Assembly: GCA_005800465.1 (NCBI GenBank)
Contig: SYFI01000085.1
Span: 1-27,876, forward strand
Source of the DNA: Actinomycetota bacterium
Lineage (GTDB): Bacteria > Actinomycetota > Thermoleophilia > Miltoncostaeales > Miltoncostaeaceae
Direction: 5' to 3'
Length of the DNA stretch: 27,876 bases
Positions within the stretch are counted from its first letter, which is position 1. Each line of letters begins with the position of its first letter. Under the pieces are notes generated by a model. The model was not told the origin of the DNA and made no database searches. It worked only from the letters and a program-made list of their open reading frames with translations. This document shows positions 1 to 7,412 of the stretch, in pieces. The position numbers and the translations under genes were made by a program.

Positions 1-988
1 CACCGGACGGGTTAACGGCAATCTTACCGTCCAGCCAGGTGGATCCATCCTTCGCACCCTTCCAACCTTGGCCCATCTTCGCGAAGCCCAGGCCCTCGAT
101 ACCGAGCGGCTCCTGAATGGCAAATGAGTTGTAGATCTCGGCCACGTCGATGTCCTTCGCCGTGACGCCAGCCATCTCGTACGCCCTGGTCGCGGGGCGG
201 TGGAAGAGGTTGTAGGCGTCATCAAGCGTGTCGGACGCCTGGTACCACGTACCTGAGGCCATCGACGTTGCCGTCACGTACACCTGCGGCCGGTTGGGCT
301 GAGCCCGCAGGATCTCCTCGCGGCACAGCACCAGCGCCGACGCGGCGTCGGTCATGGGGCACACCTCATACAGCTTGAGCGGGTCAGCCACCTTGGGGCT
401 GTTCATCACCTCTTCCACCGTGCACTCAAAGCGCAGGTGGGCGGAAGGGTTACGGGCGCCGTAGAAGTGATTCTTGACCGACGTGTGGGCGAGGTCCTCC
501 TCACTCACGCCATAGGCCTGCATGTACTTGCGGGCCGTCAGCGCAGTGCCCGACGGGAAGGTGAGCCCGGAGAAGTACTCCTCCTTGCTGTCGGCGGCCT
601 GGGCGATGATCGATGTGCCCTCGACGGTGGCGAGGTCGTTCATCTTCTCCATGCCCAACACCATGACGGTGTCGTACAGGCCCGAGGCGATTGCCACGCA
701 GCCGAGGTGCAGGGCCCATGCGCCGGTGCCGCAAGCGGCCTCCACGCGCACCGCACCAGCCGGGACCACGCCCAGGTGATGTGCGGCCATCAGCGCCGTT
801 GAGTTCTCGTAGTTGAAGCCCACCGAACCCACGTTGCCCACGTACAGCATCTGGATCTCGGATGGGTCAACCCCGGCGTCGGCCAGAGCCTTGCGGCCGG
901 CCTCCACGCCCAGGTCCTTCAACGACTTCTCATGCTGGATCTTGTGGGGGGTCTTACCGATCCCCAGAACGCCAACGCGCATGCTCAT
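1..988 (-). CDS. Thiolase (SCP-x type acetyl-CoA acyltransferase-like), 3' end outside window
   Basis: Partial gene of about 329 visible codons, running off the window at base 1. The start is ATG at 988 after a GGAGG ribosome site, 14 bp downstream of the HMG-CoA-synthase-like gene. The nucleophile motif EAACGTGAWAL places the catalytic Cys near residue 86. The SCP-x family motif EIYNSF follows near residue 290, and the last visible residues, AVNPSG, begin the NxxGG region. The C-terminal portion carrying the catalytic His and the second Cys is therefore missing only because the window ends. Known role of the family: thiolytic cleavage or condensation of 3-oxoacyl-CoA in the cytoplasm. Unlike the other thiolase-fold protein of this operon, this one keeps its Cys, so it is the likely true thiolase. 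Substrate unknown. Confidence 0.9.
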   Translation of the reverse strand, partial: MSMRVGVLGIGKTPHKIQHEKSLKDLGVEAGRKALADAGVDPSEIQMLYVGNVGSVGFNYENSTALMAAHHLGVVPAGAVRVEAACGTGAWALHLGCVAIASGLYDTVMVLGMEKMNDLATVEGTSIIAQAADSKEEYFSGLTFPSGTALTARKYMQAYGVSEEDLAHTSVKNHFYGARNPSAHLRFECTVEEVMNSPKVADPLKLYEVCPMTDAASALVLCREEILRAQPNRPQVYVTATSMASGTWYQASDTLDDAYNLFHRPATRAYEMAGVTAKDIDVAEIYNSFAIQEPLGIEGLGFAKMGQGWKGAKDGSTWLDGKIAVNPSG

Positions 989-1002
989 CAGGATCCTCCG
1001 CC

Positions 1003-1989
1003 CTAGTGGGGCTGCTGCTGGCGGCCCTCGGTCCAGCGATAGTAGGTGCCGAGGGCGATGGGCTCGCCCCCGTCGATCATCCCGCGCGTGCCGATGCCCT
1101 TGGGCTTGGCCGTGACGGTGATCTCCTGTGCAACCGCCTCACCACCGCCATAGGCGAGTGCGAGGAGGCTGGATCCCTTCCGTGATGCATCGAGGCCGAG
1201 GCAGAGGGCGAGGCCGACTGATGCGGCGCCCACGTTGCCGATGTCGCCGACAAACGATGTGCCCTCTATCTGCTCAGGCCGTGCGCCCAACTTGCTCAGG
1301 CTCCGCAGCACCTGAGGGTGCGGCTGGCTGGGACAGATCGACGTATACCTGCCGGTCTCGCGCTTGGTGATGGCCGCAAGCGCCTTGGCAGCCCGGGCAG
1401 TCACCTTGCCGTACGAGTCGAAGAGCACCTCCAGGCGGAAGCGCGGCTCCTGCTCACGGCCCAGCAGCCAGACGTCAAACACTTCATCTGCCGCCCGGGC
1501 CTGTGGCCCCAGCGTGGCAAAGCCACTCTTGCCCGGGTCCACCAGAAATGCAGCGGCGGCACCGGCCGACAGCACGTCGGCCACGCGATCGCGGTAGGCC
1601 ACCAGATGGTCGGTGGCCACTACGAGCGTGGGGCCCACGTCGAGGGTTGCGGCGATGCGAAATGCGTCGAGCAACCCATTGGCGTTGGCACCGAGGTCGA
1701 TGTGCATGGCACCGTCATCAAGGCGCAGTGCCCGCGACAACGTGGCCGACATCTTGCGAAGCCCGAAGGGGGGGGCCTGGGTGGCCGTAATAACGGCACC
1801 CACGCCCCGCTCGCCCTTCAGTGCGTCGCGACTGGCCTCAAACGCCATCGTGAGGGTGTCCTCATCGATGGACGGCGTTGCCAGCGCGCGCGACCGGGCC
1901 CGGCCCGGTCGCCCGTAGAACTTCTGGATCTCACCGAGCGGAGCCCGGTACTGGGGTACGTAGGCCCCGTAGCTGGTGAGTGTTGCCAT
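1003..1989 (-). CDS. HMG-CoA synthase / FabH-like thiolase-fold protein lacking the nucleophilic Cys
   Basis: 328 aa, ATG start, 3 bp after the acyl-CoA ligase stop. Overall layout follows the HMG-CoA synthase/ketoacyl synthase III fold: N-terminal SYGAYVP, a nucleophile-elbow region LGANANGLLDAF near 99-110, a His at 224 (PSQPHPQ) and an Asn at 252 (GDIGNVGAAS). In active members the elbow carries a Cys (ACxxG or ACAG); here those positions are Ala/Asn, and the only two cysteines (219, 263) lie elsewhere. It therefore looks unable to form the usual acyl-enzyme. In archaea, HMG-CoA synthase, thiolase and DUF35 form a complex; all three types are encoded in this operon, so a structural or altered catalytic role in such a complex is a reasonable inference. 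Confidence 0.82.
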   Translation of the reverse strand: MATLTSYGAYVPQYRAPLGEIQKFYGRPGRARSRALATPSIDEDTLTMAFEASRDALKGERGVGAVITATQAPPFGLRKMSATLSRALRLDDGAMHIDLGANANGLLDAFRIAATLDVGPTLVVATDHLVAYRDRVADVLSAGAAAAFLVDPGKSGFATLGPQARAADEVFDVWLLGREQEPRFRLEVLFDSYGKVTARAAKALAAITKRETGRYTSICPSQPHPQVLRSLSKLGARPEQIEGTSFVGDIGNVGAASVGLALCLGLDASRKGSSLLALAYGGGEAVAQEITVTAKPKGIGTRGMIDGGEPIALGTYYRWTEGRQQQPH

Positions 1990-1992
1990 GAC

Positions 1993-3651
1993 CTAGCGCT
2001 TCACCTTCACGCCGGCCTCCTCGCGGTCCCATGTGTCTGCAGTGATGCCCTCGTCGCGCAGCTTCACCTTCTGCACGCGCTCGGTGGGCGTCTTCGGGAG
2101 CGAGTCCACGAAGCGGATGTAGCGGGGAACCATGAAGTACGGCATGCGCTCGGCCATGAACTCGGTGATCTCCACCGGGTCCGGAGCGGCACCCTCGGGG
2201 ATGCAGACGATCATGATCTCGTCCTCGCTCGATGCACCCTCGCCGGCCTTCACGCCGATGGCGGCGGCCTCCTTGATGCCGGGGTGCTCGGAGACCTGAC
2301 GCTCAACCTCCATGGACGACACGTTCTCGCCACGACGGCGGATGTAGTCCTTCACGCGGTCCATGAAGTAGATGTAGCCGTCGGCATCCATGCGGCCGAG
2401 GTCGCCGGTGTGCAACTTGAGGTTGCGGAAGTCCTCAGCCGTCTTCTCGGGCATGCCATAATAGGCGCGCATGACGATGTTCGGGATCTTCATGTCCACG
2501 ACGATCTCGCCAGGGGTCTCCGGCGGGAGCGGACGATCGGTGCCGGGCTCCACGATGGTCACCTCGTAGCCAGGGTTGGCCACGCCGATGGTGCCGGGAA
2601 CCGGGTCGCGCGTCGGGTCCATGTAGGTGGCCATACCGGTCTCGGTGAGTCCGTAGCCCTCAATGAACTTGACGCCGAAGCGCTCCTGAAAGTCGTAGTA
2701 GATGTCCTTCGGCGCCGGAGCGGCGAAGACCGTGTGGACCGTGTGCTTCTTGTCCAGGTCCGACTCGGGGATGTTCCAAATGAAGTACGACACCGCACCA
2801 ATCGAGTTGAAGACCGTGGCCTCCGCGTCGATGACCTGCTGCCAGAAGCGGCTCGATGAGAACCGCTCGGTGTAGGCGATGCGACCGCCGGCCACCATCG
2901 CCGGGTAGCCGGACAGCACCTGCGCGTTGCTGTGAAACAGCGGCAGACACGAGAAGAACGTGTCGTCTGCCAGGTCCTCGATGGAGCGACCGGAGGTCTT
3001 GGACACAACCTCCAACAGGCCGCGTGCCGAGAAGTAGTCGGCTGCGTTCTGCTTGATGACACCCTTCGAGCGACCCGTGGTGCCCGAGGTGAACATGATG
3101 CGGGCGTCATCCACCCACGAGTACTCCACGCCGTCGGGCTCGGAGTCCGACGCATCCATGAACGCCGTAAGCGGCTCCCACTTCAGCGACGGGTCGGGAC
3201 CCTCCTGCGCACCGGTGTGCATCACGATGACGTGCTCGAGAAGCGGCAGCTCCTTGATGACGAAGTCCAGACGGTCGAGGAACACATCGGAGATGATGAG
3301 ATTCTTGGCCTCGACCAGGTTGATGGTCCAGGACAGGAAGTCGCCCTTGTACGCCGTGTTGATCGAGCTCATCACGGCGCCAGCCTTGAGGATTCCGTAC
3401 CAGACCGGCAGGAACTCCTCGCAGTTCGGCAGCATCACCGACACCGACTCGCTCTTCTCCACGCCACGGGCGAGGAGGGCGTTGGCCACGCGGTTCGAGC
3501 GGGCATTCACTTCGCCGTAGCTCACCCACGGGTTATCTGCGAACTTCAGATAATCCTTGTCCGGATGCGCCTCGGCGCGGTCCCTGAGGACATTCGCGAG
3601 GATCCATTTCGTCGGATCATCATTTGCGTACCAATCACTCCACTCGGCCAT
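1993..3651 (-). CDS. ANL-superfamily acyl-CoA synthetase (AMP-forming)
   Basis: 552 aa, full length for the family; ATG at 3651 preceded by AAGGAG. Activates a carboxylic acid to its CoA thioester through an acyl-adenylate. Visible motifs: Thr/Ser/Gly-rich P-loop FTSGTTGRSKG near 187-197, the YGLTE motif at 333-337, the ATP-ribose-binding TGD near 415-417, and the hinge region DRVKDYIRRRGENVSS near 431-446. The C-terminal A10 motif reads PKTPTERVQK (about 519-528): the adenylation lysine of the usual TGK is Arg here, a variant I believe recurs in actinobacterial CaiC/FadD-like ligases. It lies between the DUF35 gene and the HMG-CoA-synthase-like gene and probably charges the substrate that the thiolase-fold proteins act on. 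Chain specificity cannot be read. Confidence 0.92.
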   Translation of the reverse strand: MAEWSDWYANDDPTKWILANVLRDRAEAHPDKDYLKFADNPWVSYGEVNARSNRVANALLARGVEKSESVSVMLPNCEEFLPVWYGILKAGAVMSSINTAYKGDFLSWTINLVEAKNLIISDVFLDRLDFVIKELPLLEHVIVMHTGAQEGPDPSLKWEPLTAFMDASDSEPDGVEYSWVDDARIMFTSGTTGRSKGVIKQNAADYFSARGLLEVVSKTSGRSIEDLADDTFFSCLPLFHSNAQVLSGYPAMVAGGRIAYTERFSSSRFWQQVIDAEATVFNSIGAVSYFIWNIPESDLDKKHTVHTVFAAPAPKDIYYDFQERFGVKFIEGYGLTETGMATYMDPTRDPVPGTIGVANPGYEVTIVEPGTDRPLPPETPGEIVVDMKIPNIVMRAYYGMPEKTAEDFRNLKLHTGDLGRMDADGYIYFMDRVKDYIRRRGENVSSMEVERQVSEHPGIKEAAAIGVKAGEGASSEDEIMIVCIPEGAAPDPVEITEFMAERMPYFMVPRYIRFVDSLPKTPTERVQKVKLRDEGITADTWDREEAGVKVKR

Positions 3652-3694
3652 CGCCGTTATCTCCTTCGTCTGCTCGTCGTGTCTTGCCGCGGCA

Positions 3695-4129
3695 TCAGCC
3701 GGCGGGGGTGAACCTGGGCATTGTCACTTCGTCAGTCACGTCATCGAAGAGGATCTTGACCTTCATGCCAATCGTGACGTCCTCAGGATCGAGGGAGGGG
3801 TAGCCCTCCTCGTCCTTCACGAGGATGCTCATCATGCGGGGACCTTCTTCGAGGTCGATCAACGCCACGATGTGCGGCGGGTCGCCCTTGTATGCCTTGC
3901 TCGGCCCCATGAAGTGAGTCGAGTAGGTGTAGATGGTGCCGTTGCCGGTGGCGTCCATCCAGCTGGTGGCGTTCAGCGTGCCCGGCGCATACTTGCGCGG
4001 GTACCAAAACGGTTTGCCGGCGTCGTCACACGGGATGATGAACCGGTGCTCCTTGAGGGCCTCCCAGAAGGTGGCGTCCTCCGGACGAAGGTCCGGGAGC
4101 GGCTTGGTGTATGCAGGCTTCTCTGACAT
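3695..4129 (-). CDS. DUF35 OB-fold protein with a degenerate zinc ribbon
   Basis: 144 aa; ATG at 4129 preceded by GGAG. The N-terminal helix (FWEALKEHRF) and the PFWYPRKYAPG segment match the rubredoxin-like zinc-ribbon part of DUF35 proteins, followed by the OB-fold (GTIYTYSTHF...PPHIVALIDLEEG). Normal members hold zinc with two Cys pairs; here Cys34 is the only cysteine in the whole protein, so zinc binding is probably lost. DUF35 proteins are partners of thiolase-fold enzymes: they bridge thiolase and HMG-CoA synthase in archaea, and the DUF35 domain of ChsH2 supports the Ltp2 aldolase in steroid side-chain breakdown. Here the gene lies 39 bp after the Cys-less thiolase-like gene, its most likely partner. 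Confidence 0.88.
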   Translation of the reverse strand: MSEKPAYTKPLPDLRPEDATFWEALKEHRFIIPCDDAGKPFWYPRKYAPGTLNATSWMDATGNGTIYTYSTHFMGPSKAYKGDPPHIVALIDLEEGPRMMSILVKDEEGYPSLDPEDVTIGMKVKILFDDVTDEVTMPRFTPAG

Positions 4130-4168
4130 TGCTCGGTGTCTCCTCAGTCGTCTCGGTGGTGAGCGGAA

Positions 4169-5407
4169 CTACGCCGCAGAGGGCGACTCGCTGGACAGGA
4201 CCAGCGCGCTCGTGGCCGCGAGGATGCCGCCCGAGCCATTCGTGATTGCGAGCTTGGCGTCCGGAACCTGGTGATTACCGCCGTTGAACTCGGTCTTCGC
4301 GGAGTCATCCGCCTCACCGCGAAGCTGCAGCACAGCCTCCACGATGTGGTGCATGGCGCCAAGGTGTGCCTGACGGATCAGACCACCGTGGGTGTTCATG
4401 GGGAGCTTGCCGCCAAGCTTCGCGTGGCCCTCCATCACCCAATCGCCGGCCTCGCCGGGTCCACACACGCCAAAGCCCTCGAGGGCGATGAGCGGAGTGA
4501 ACGAGAACGAGTCGTAGATCTCGGCCACGTCAAGGTCCTGCGCGGTGATACCGGCGACCTCCATGGCACGGCGACCCGCGCGGCCGAGGCCGTCGCGGAC
4601 GGAGGCCACCGAGTCGGCCTGCGAGATGTACTGGTGCGAGAAGCCCTCACCGATACCGGTGATGTACACGGGCTTCTTCTTCATGTTCTTGGCGCGCGCG
4701 GCCGTGGTGACGATGAACGCGGCGGCACCGTCGGAGACCAGCGAGCAGTCAAGGGCATGGAATGGCGTGGCGATCCAGCGGCTTTCCATGACCTCTTCAA
4801 CCGTGACCACGTCGCGGAGCATGGCGTTCCACTTAAGAGCGGCGTGCTCGGACTGCGTGGCGACGACGGCCGCGAGGGCCTCCTGCGGGATGTCGTGCTC
4901 GTACATGTACCGCTGGGCCAGAAGGCCGTAACCACCGATGGTGGTGAGGCCGAACGGCGCCTCGTAGGCACCGTGGCTCATCTCGCGGGCCATGGCGATC
5001 ATGCCCGACGACGAGATACCCGTACGGGTGTTGTCACCGCGGACGCACAGGATGGTCTCGGCGAGGCCGGCGTCAATCGCCATCGCAGCCTGCACAGCCA
5101 TAAGCGGGGCGGTGGCGCCACCGACAGCAACTGAGGAGAAGTAGCCCGGCTTCATGCCCATGTAATCGGCCAGGGTCGTGGAGTGCATCAGGGTGGACTC
5201 CACAAAGGAGAACGCCGTGACGATGCCGTCGACGTCATTGAGCTCAAGCCCAGCGTCGTCGAGCGCGATCTTGGTGACCTCGGCCAGCAGCTCAAACGAG
5301 CCGCGGTCGCTGATGATGCCCTGCTCGGTCTCGCCGACACCTGCGATGCAGATGCCCTTTGCGAGCATGCGGCGTGCTTCCTTGACGTCGGGGGTACCCT
5401 CGGCCAT
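4169..5407 (-). CDS. Cys-less thiolase-fold protein (SCP-x / Ltp2-like, possible aldolase)
   Basis: 412 aa. I place the start at ATG 5407 because AGGAGG lies 6 nt upstream; the longer frame to 5563 adds only Arg-rich sequence. Family motifs: AEIYDSFSF near 295-303, NTHGG at 338-342, QAHLG near 346-350 and a C-terminal NGSGGILAATSALVLS. The nucleophile site reads VAVGGATAPLMA (about 93-104), where active thiolases have a Cys; the Cys is replaced by Gly. Steroid-side-chain aldolases such as Ltp2 are thiolase-fold proteins that lack this Cys, work by retro-aldol cleavage and need a DUF35 partner, which is the next gene here. I infer an aldolase or non-thiolytic role, with the substrate unknown. 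It is the first gene of the operon. Confidence 0.88.
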   Translation of the reverse strand: MAEGTPDVKEARRMLAKGICIAGVGETEQGIISDRGSFELLAEVTKIALDDAGLELNDVDGIVTAFSFVESTLMHSTTLADYMGMKPGYFSSVAVGGATAPLMAVQAAMAIDAGLAETILCVRGDNTRTGISSSGMIAMAREMSHGAYEAPFGLTTIGGYGLLAQRYMYEHDIPQEALAAVVATQSEHAALKWNAMLRDVVTVEEVMESRWIATPFHALDCSLVSDGAAAFIVTTAARAKNMKKKPVYITGIGEGFSHQYISQADSVASVRDGLGRAGRRAMEVAGITAQDLDVAEIYDSFSFTPLIALEGFGVCGPGEAGDWVMEGHAKLGGKLPMNTHGGLIRQAHLGAMHHIVEAVLQLRGEADDSAKTEFNGGNHQVPDAKLAITNGSGGILAATSALVLSSESPSAA

Positions 5408-5535
5408 TCTCGTCCTCCTGAGCCTCACAGCCCCGAACGCACTGACCGCGGCCCGATCCAGAAGGGATACGGAGCCGCGGTGACGTCGCCCGGAACCTCG
5501 GTCGCGCGGCCCTCGAAATGGACCGCTCTTTCGCC

Positions 5536-5557
5536 GGTTTGGGACCATACCCAACCC
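5536..5557. promoter_or_regulatory. Operator-like inverted repeat around the candidate -10 box
   Basis: GGTTTGGG-N6-CCCAACCC, arms matching at 7 of 8 positions. The 6-bp spacer is exactly the candidate -10 hexamer of the acyl-CoA operon, so a protein bound here would cover the promoter. A TetR- or GntR-type repressor is a reasonable guess, but none is adjacent. Confidence 0.4.
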
Positions 5558-5573
5558 CGGCACTTTGTGTCGG
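5544..5573 (-). promoter_or_regulatory. Candidate promoter of the acyl-CoA operon
   Basis: On the minus strand a -35-like CCGACA (5568-5573) is followed after 18 bp by a -10-like TATGGT (5544-5549). This would give a leader of roughly 130 nt before the first operon gene. The hexamers are only partial matches, so this is a candidate. Confidence 0.3.
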
Positions 5574-5615
5574 ATGAACCGAAGTGGTCGGGGACGACAA
5601 TCACCCCGCTGCGGA

Positions 5616-5635
5616 GACCACCGTTACCGGCGGTC
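5616..5635 (-). terminator. Weak hairpin overlapping the end of the DUF1284 gene
   Basis: Eight-base arms (5616-5623 and 5628-5635) close a 4-nt loop; in minus-strand RNA the loop is GUAA, a GNRA type, and the single mismatch becomes a G-U pair. It overlaps the DUF1284 stop codon. No U-run follows, so termination is uncertain. Confidence 0.25.
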
Positions 5636-6092
5636 ACCCCGCGTAGGTGATGCCCTGCCCCGCCCGGAGGTCGGCGATGCCCTGCGCGCACACCCCGTAT
5701 TCGAGCCACGGGCATCCCTCGCACAGGGTTGCGAGATCGTCGGGGGCCACCCTGTCGCGCACTCGCTGCTGCAAGTCGGCCCAGGGCATGACATCCCCGG
5801 TCTCCACGCCAAGCACCTCGGCCACGCGAATATCCTGTTTCACCACTCCCAGTCCGTACCGCAGGCATCCACCGGCGCCAAGCGACGGGCACGACCTGCA
5901 CACGGTGTCGGACCCAATGCGCACGCATACCTGCGTGGCGGGCTCATCGCGCAGCGTGCTAACGACCTGCGAAAGCGCAGCGACGAAGCCGTCGGAGTAG
6001 CCCATTCCCCTGAATCCGTGAACGCACAGCGCGTGATGGGCAGAGATATCCACGGGGCGCCGGGTGAGTGGTCCGTCGCCCGGAGAGGTCAT
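5634..6092 (-). CDS. DUF1284 family protein
   Basis: 152 aa from ATG 6092; the frame stays open upstream, but that part overlaps the preceding gene and is not protein-like. The pattern matches DUF1284: HHALCVHGFRGMGYSDGFV near the N-terminus (the HxLC...GFxGxGYSxxFV block), then DTVCRSCPSLGAGGC, and a C-terminal CEGCPWLEYGVC. The eight cysteines in these blocks look like metal or Fe-S ligands, though the biochemical role of the family is unknown to me. The gene begins 58 bp after the 238-aa unknown gene and may share its transcript. No clear ribosome site precedes the start, so the exact start is uncertain. Confidence 0.8.
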   Translation of the reverse strand: MTSPGDGPLTRRPVDISAHHALCVHGFRGMGYSDGFVAALSQVVSTLRDEPATQVCVRIGSDTVCRSCPSLGAGGCLRYGLGVVKQDIRVAEVLGVETGDVMPWADLQQRVRDRVAPDDLATLCEGCPWLEYGVCAQGIADLRAGQGITYAG

Positions 6093-6150
6093 CGTGCTGG
6101 CACGGATGCGGCCGCGCTGCACTCCGTCAGAGCGCAGGAGGTGATCGGCG

Positions 6151-6867
6151 TCATTGGTCGCCGGCAGGAGCGCCAGCCTCGGTGAGCGCCGATGCCACGG
6201 CCTCGGTGAGGAACTGCACGCGGGCCCAGAGCAGCGCGGCCTCACGGGCACGCGCGCCCTCGGGCGTGCGCTCCCACAGAGTGGCGGCCTCCTCGGAACC
6301 AGAAAGCCCCTCGGGTGTGGTGCGCGCGATGGCGGCGTCGATGAGTTCGCGATTACGAAGCAGGTGCTCAGATTGCCACTCGGTTACACGACGGGTAAAG
6401 GCCGGCCCCTCGTCGCCACCCGGACGGCACATGAACCCGATTCCCTCAGAAAACAGGCGGCCCAGCGAACGCAGCTCCACTTCGCGACGCTCGTCAGCGG
6501 GGTCGCCGGCACGGCCGCGCTGCTCGGCCCGGGCATCCTCATCCAGACGCAAGGCCTCCAGCCGCTCATCACCCGCAATCAGGAACTCGGTCATACGTGT
6601 GGCGAGGTCGGTGGGCGCTCCAGGCCATTTCGCCTCGATTGCGGCGGCCAGATGCGACAACCACGCGCGGGCGCTTGCAGCGCGGGCGCGGTGCAGACGC
6701 TCCTCGGGGCTCGGCAACTGCCCGCCCTCGGCCGCCATGAACTCCTGCACGAGCCCGCGCGAACCCTCAGTGCGCATGCGGTCGTCGAGGGCCGGACGGT
6801 TCTCCAGCATCCAGGTGACAAGCACCTGACCCAGATCGCCTAGGCTGTTGTCGGTCGTACCAGGCAC
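6151..6867 (-). CDS. Hypothetical 238-aa helical protein
   Basis: Not recognised. It starts with GTG at 6867. The protein has no signal peptide or membrane segment, is rich in Ala, Arg and Glu, and looks almost wholly alpha-helical (for example EERLHRARAASARAWLSHLA near 56-75). It contains a single Cys. No ribosome site precedes the GTG, but a TAnnnT box lies 6 nt upstream, which suits leaderless translation. It is divergent from the small acidic gene at 6928 and upstream of the DUF1284 gene. The codon pattern (third positions mostly G or C) and the lack of a better frame support it as real. Confidence 0.7.
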   Translation of the reverse strand: MPGTTDNSLGDLGQVLVTWMLENRPALDDRMRTEGSRGLVQEFMAAEGGQLPSPEERLHRARAASARAWLSHLAAAIEAKWPGAPTDLATRMTEFLIAGDERLEALRLDEDARAEQRGRAGDPADERREVELRSLGRLFSEGIGFMCRPGGDEGPAFTRRVTEWQSEHLLRNRELIDAAIARTTPEGLSGSEEAATLWERTPEGARAREAALLWARVQFLTEAVASALTEAGAPAGDQ

Positions 6868-6873
6868 GCGACC

Positions 6874-6879
6874 ACGCTA
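6874..6879 (-). promoter_or_regulatory. -10 box for leaderless start at 6867
   Basis: TAGCGT-N6-GTG on the minus strand. The distance puts the predicted transcription start at or within a base or two of the start codon, and there is no Shine-Dalgarno sequence. Confidence 0.45.
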
Positions 6880-6927
6880 CCATCGCTACCAGTATGCGGG
6901 AACCGACAGCGGCGAGAAGGAGAAACG

Positions 6928-7227
6928 GTGGCGGACGACCCCTTTTACAACAAAGAAACTGATACCTACCGCGTTATTCACAACGGGCACCCAAGTGCTT
7001 CTGCTGTGACCAACACAGAGGGTGTCACAGTGTTCTTCGATCCCGAGACGCACGAGGTGCTCGGGTTCACCATCGCTGAGTTCTCAAAGTATTACGACGA
7101 CCACGTCACAGACGAGGGCGAGTTTGAGGTAGTGCTCCCGGCACGTGTGCCGGCGAACATAGAAGAAGAGATGGACTTCGACGAGGAGACCATCACCAAT
7201 AACGTGCGGATCGCGGAGATCTACTAG
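6928..7227 (+). CDS. Small acidic protein, DUF2283-like
   Basis: 99 aa; GTG start at 6928 preceded by AAGGAG with good spacing. The pattern YNKETDTYRVI...GVTVFFDPETHEVLGFTIAEF resembles DUF2283, a short beta-rich family with a 'Y-D-x-x-x-D-x-x-Y ... G-V-x-V-D-x-D-x-x-x-x-x-V-G-x-x-I' layout. The C-terminal third is strongly acidic (EEEMDFDEETITNN). Base composition is more AT-rich than the surrounding genes, which could mean later acquisition or simply a short Asn/Thr-rich protein. The function of DUF2283 is not established; some members sit beside toxin-antitoxin genes, but no toxin is visible here. Confidence 0.75.
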   Translation: MADDPFYNKETDTYRVIHNGHPSASAVTNTEGVTVFFDPETHEVLGFTIAEFSKYYDDHVTDEGEFEVVLPARVPANIEEEMDFDEETITNNVRIAEIY

Positions 7228-7296
7228 GTCTGCACGTCACGGTTGTGAGTTCGCGCGGAAACCCGAACGGCGAATTGCCTTCTCCTCTCGCGGTGG

Positions 7297-7324
7297 GGCA
7301 CCCGGTGCCGGGATACCCCGTATC
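7297..7324. repeat. Two adjacent small palindromes in a convergent gap
   Basis: The 185-bp gap between the acidic-protein gene and the sirtuin-like gene (both end here) holds GGCACC-C-GGTGCC (7297-7309) and GATAC-CCC-GTATC (7312-7324). They could fold into two short hairpins acting as a bidirectional stop, but no T-run follows either. I see no gene in the gap. Confidence 0.3.
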
Positions 7325-7412
7325 TCATGCAGCAGTCATCGATTACCCGGAGGTGAGAGCGGATGTACGTCCGTCCCGCCCCGGGTGATTGACCTGCCTG
7401 AGCACCGATGGC

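Noticed and set aside
1318..2859. 513-aa plus-strand open frame opposite the acyl-CoA ligase and the HMG-CoA-synthase-like gene
   Set aside because: Antisense shadow of two clear genes in GC-rich DNA; its product is His/Val/Leu-rich with no family motif.
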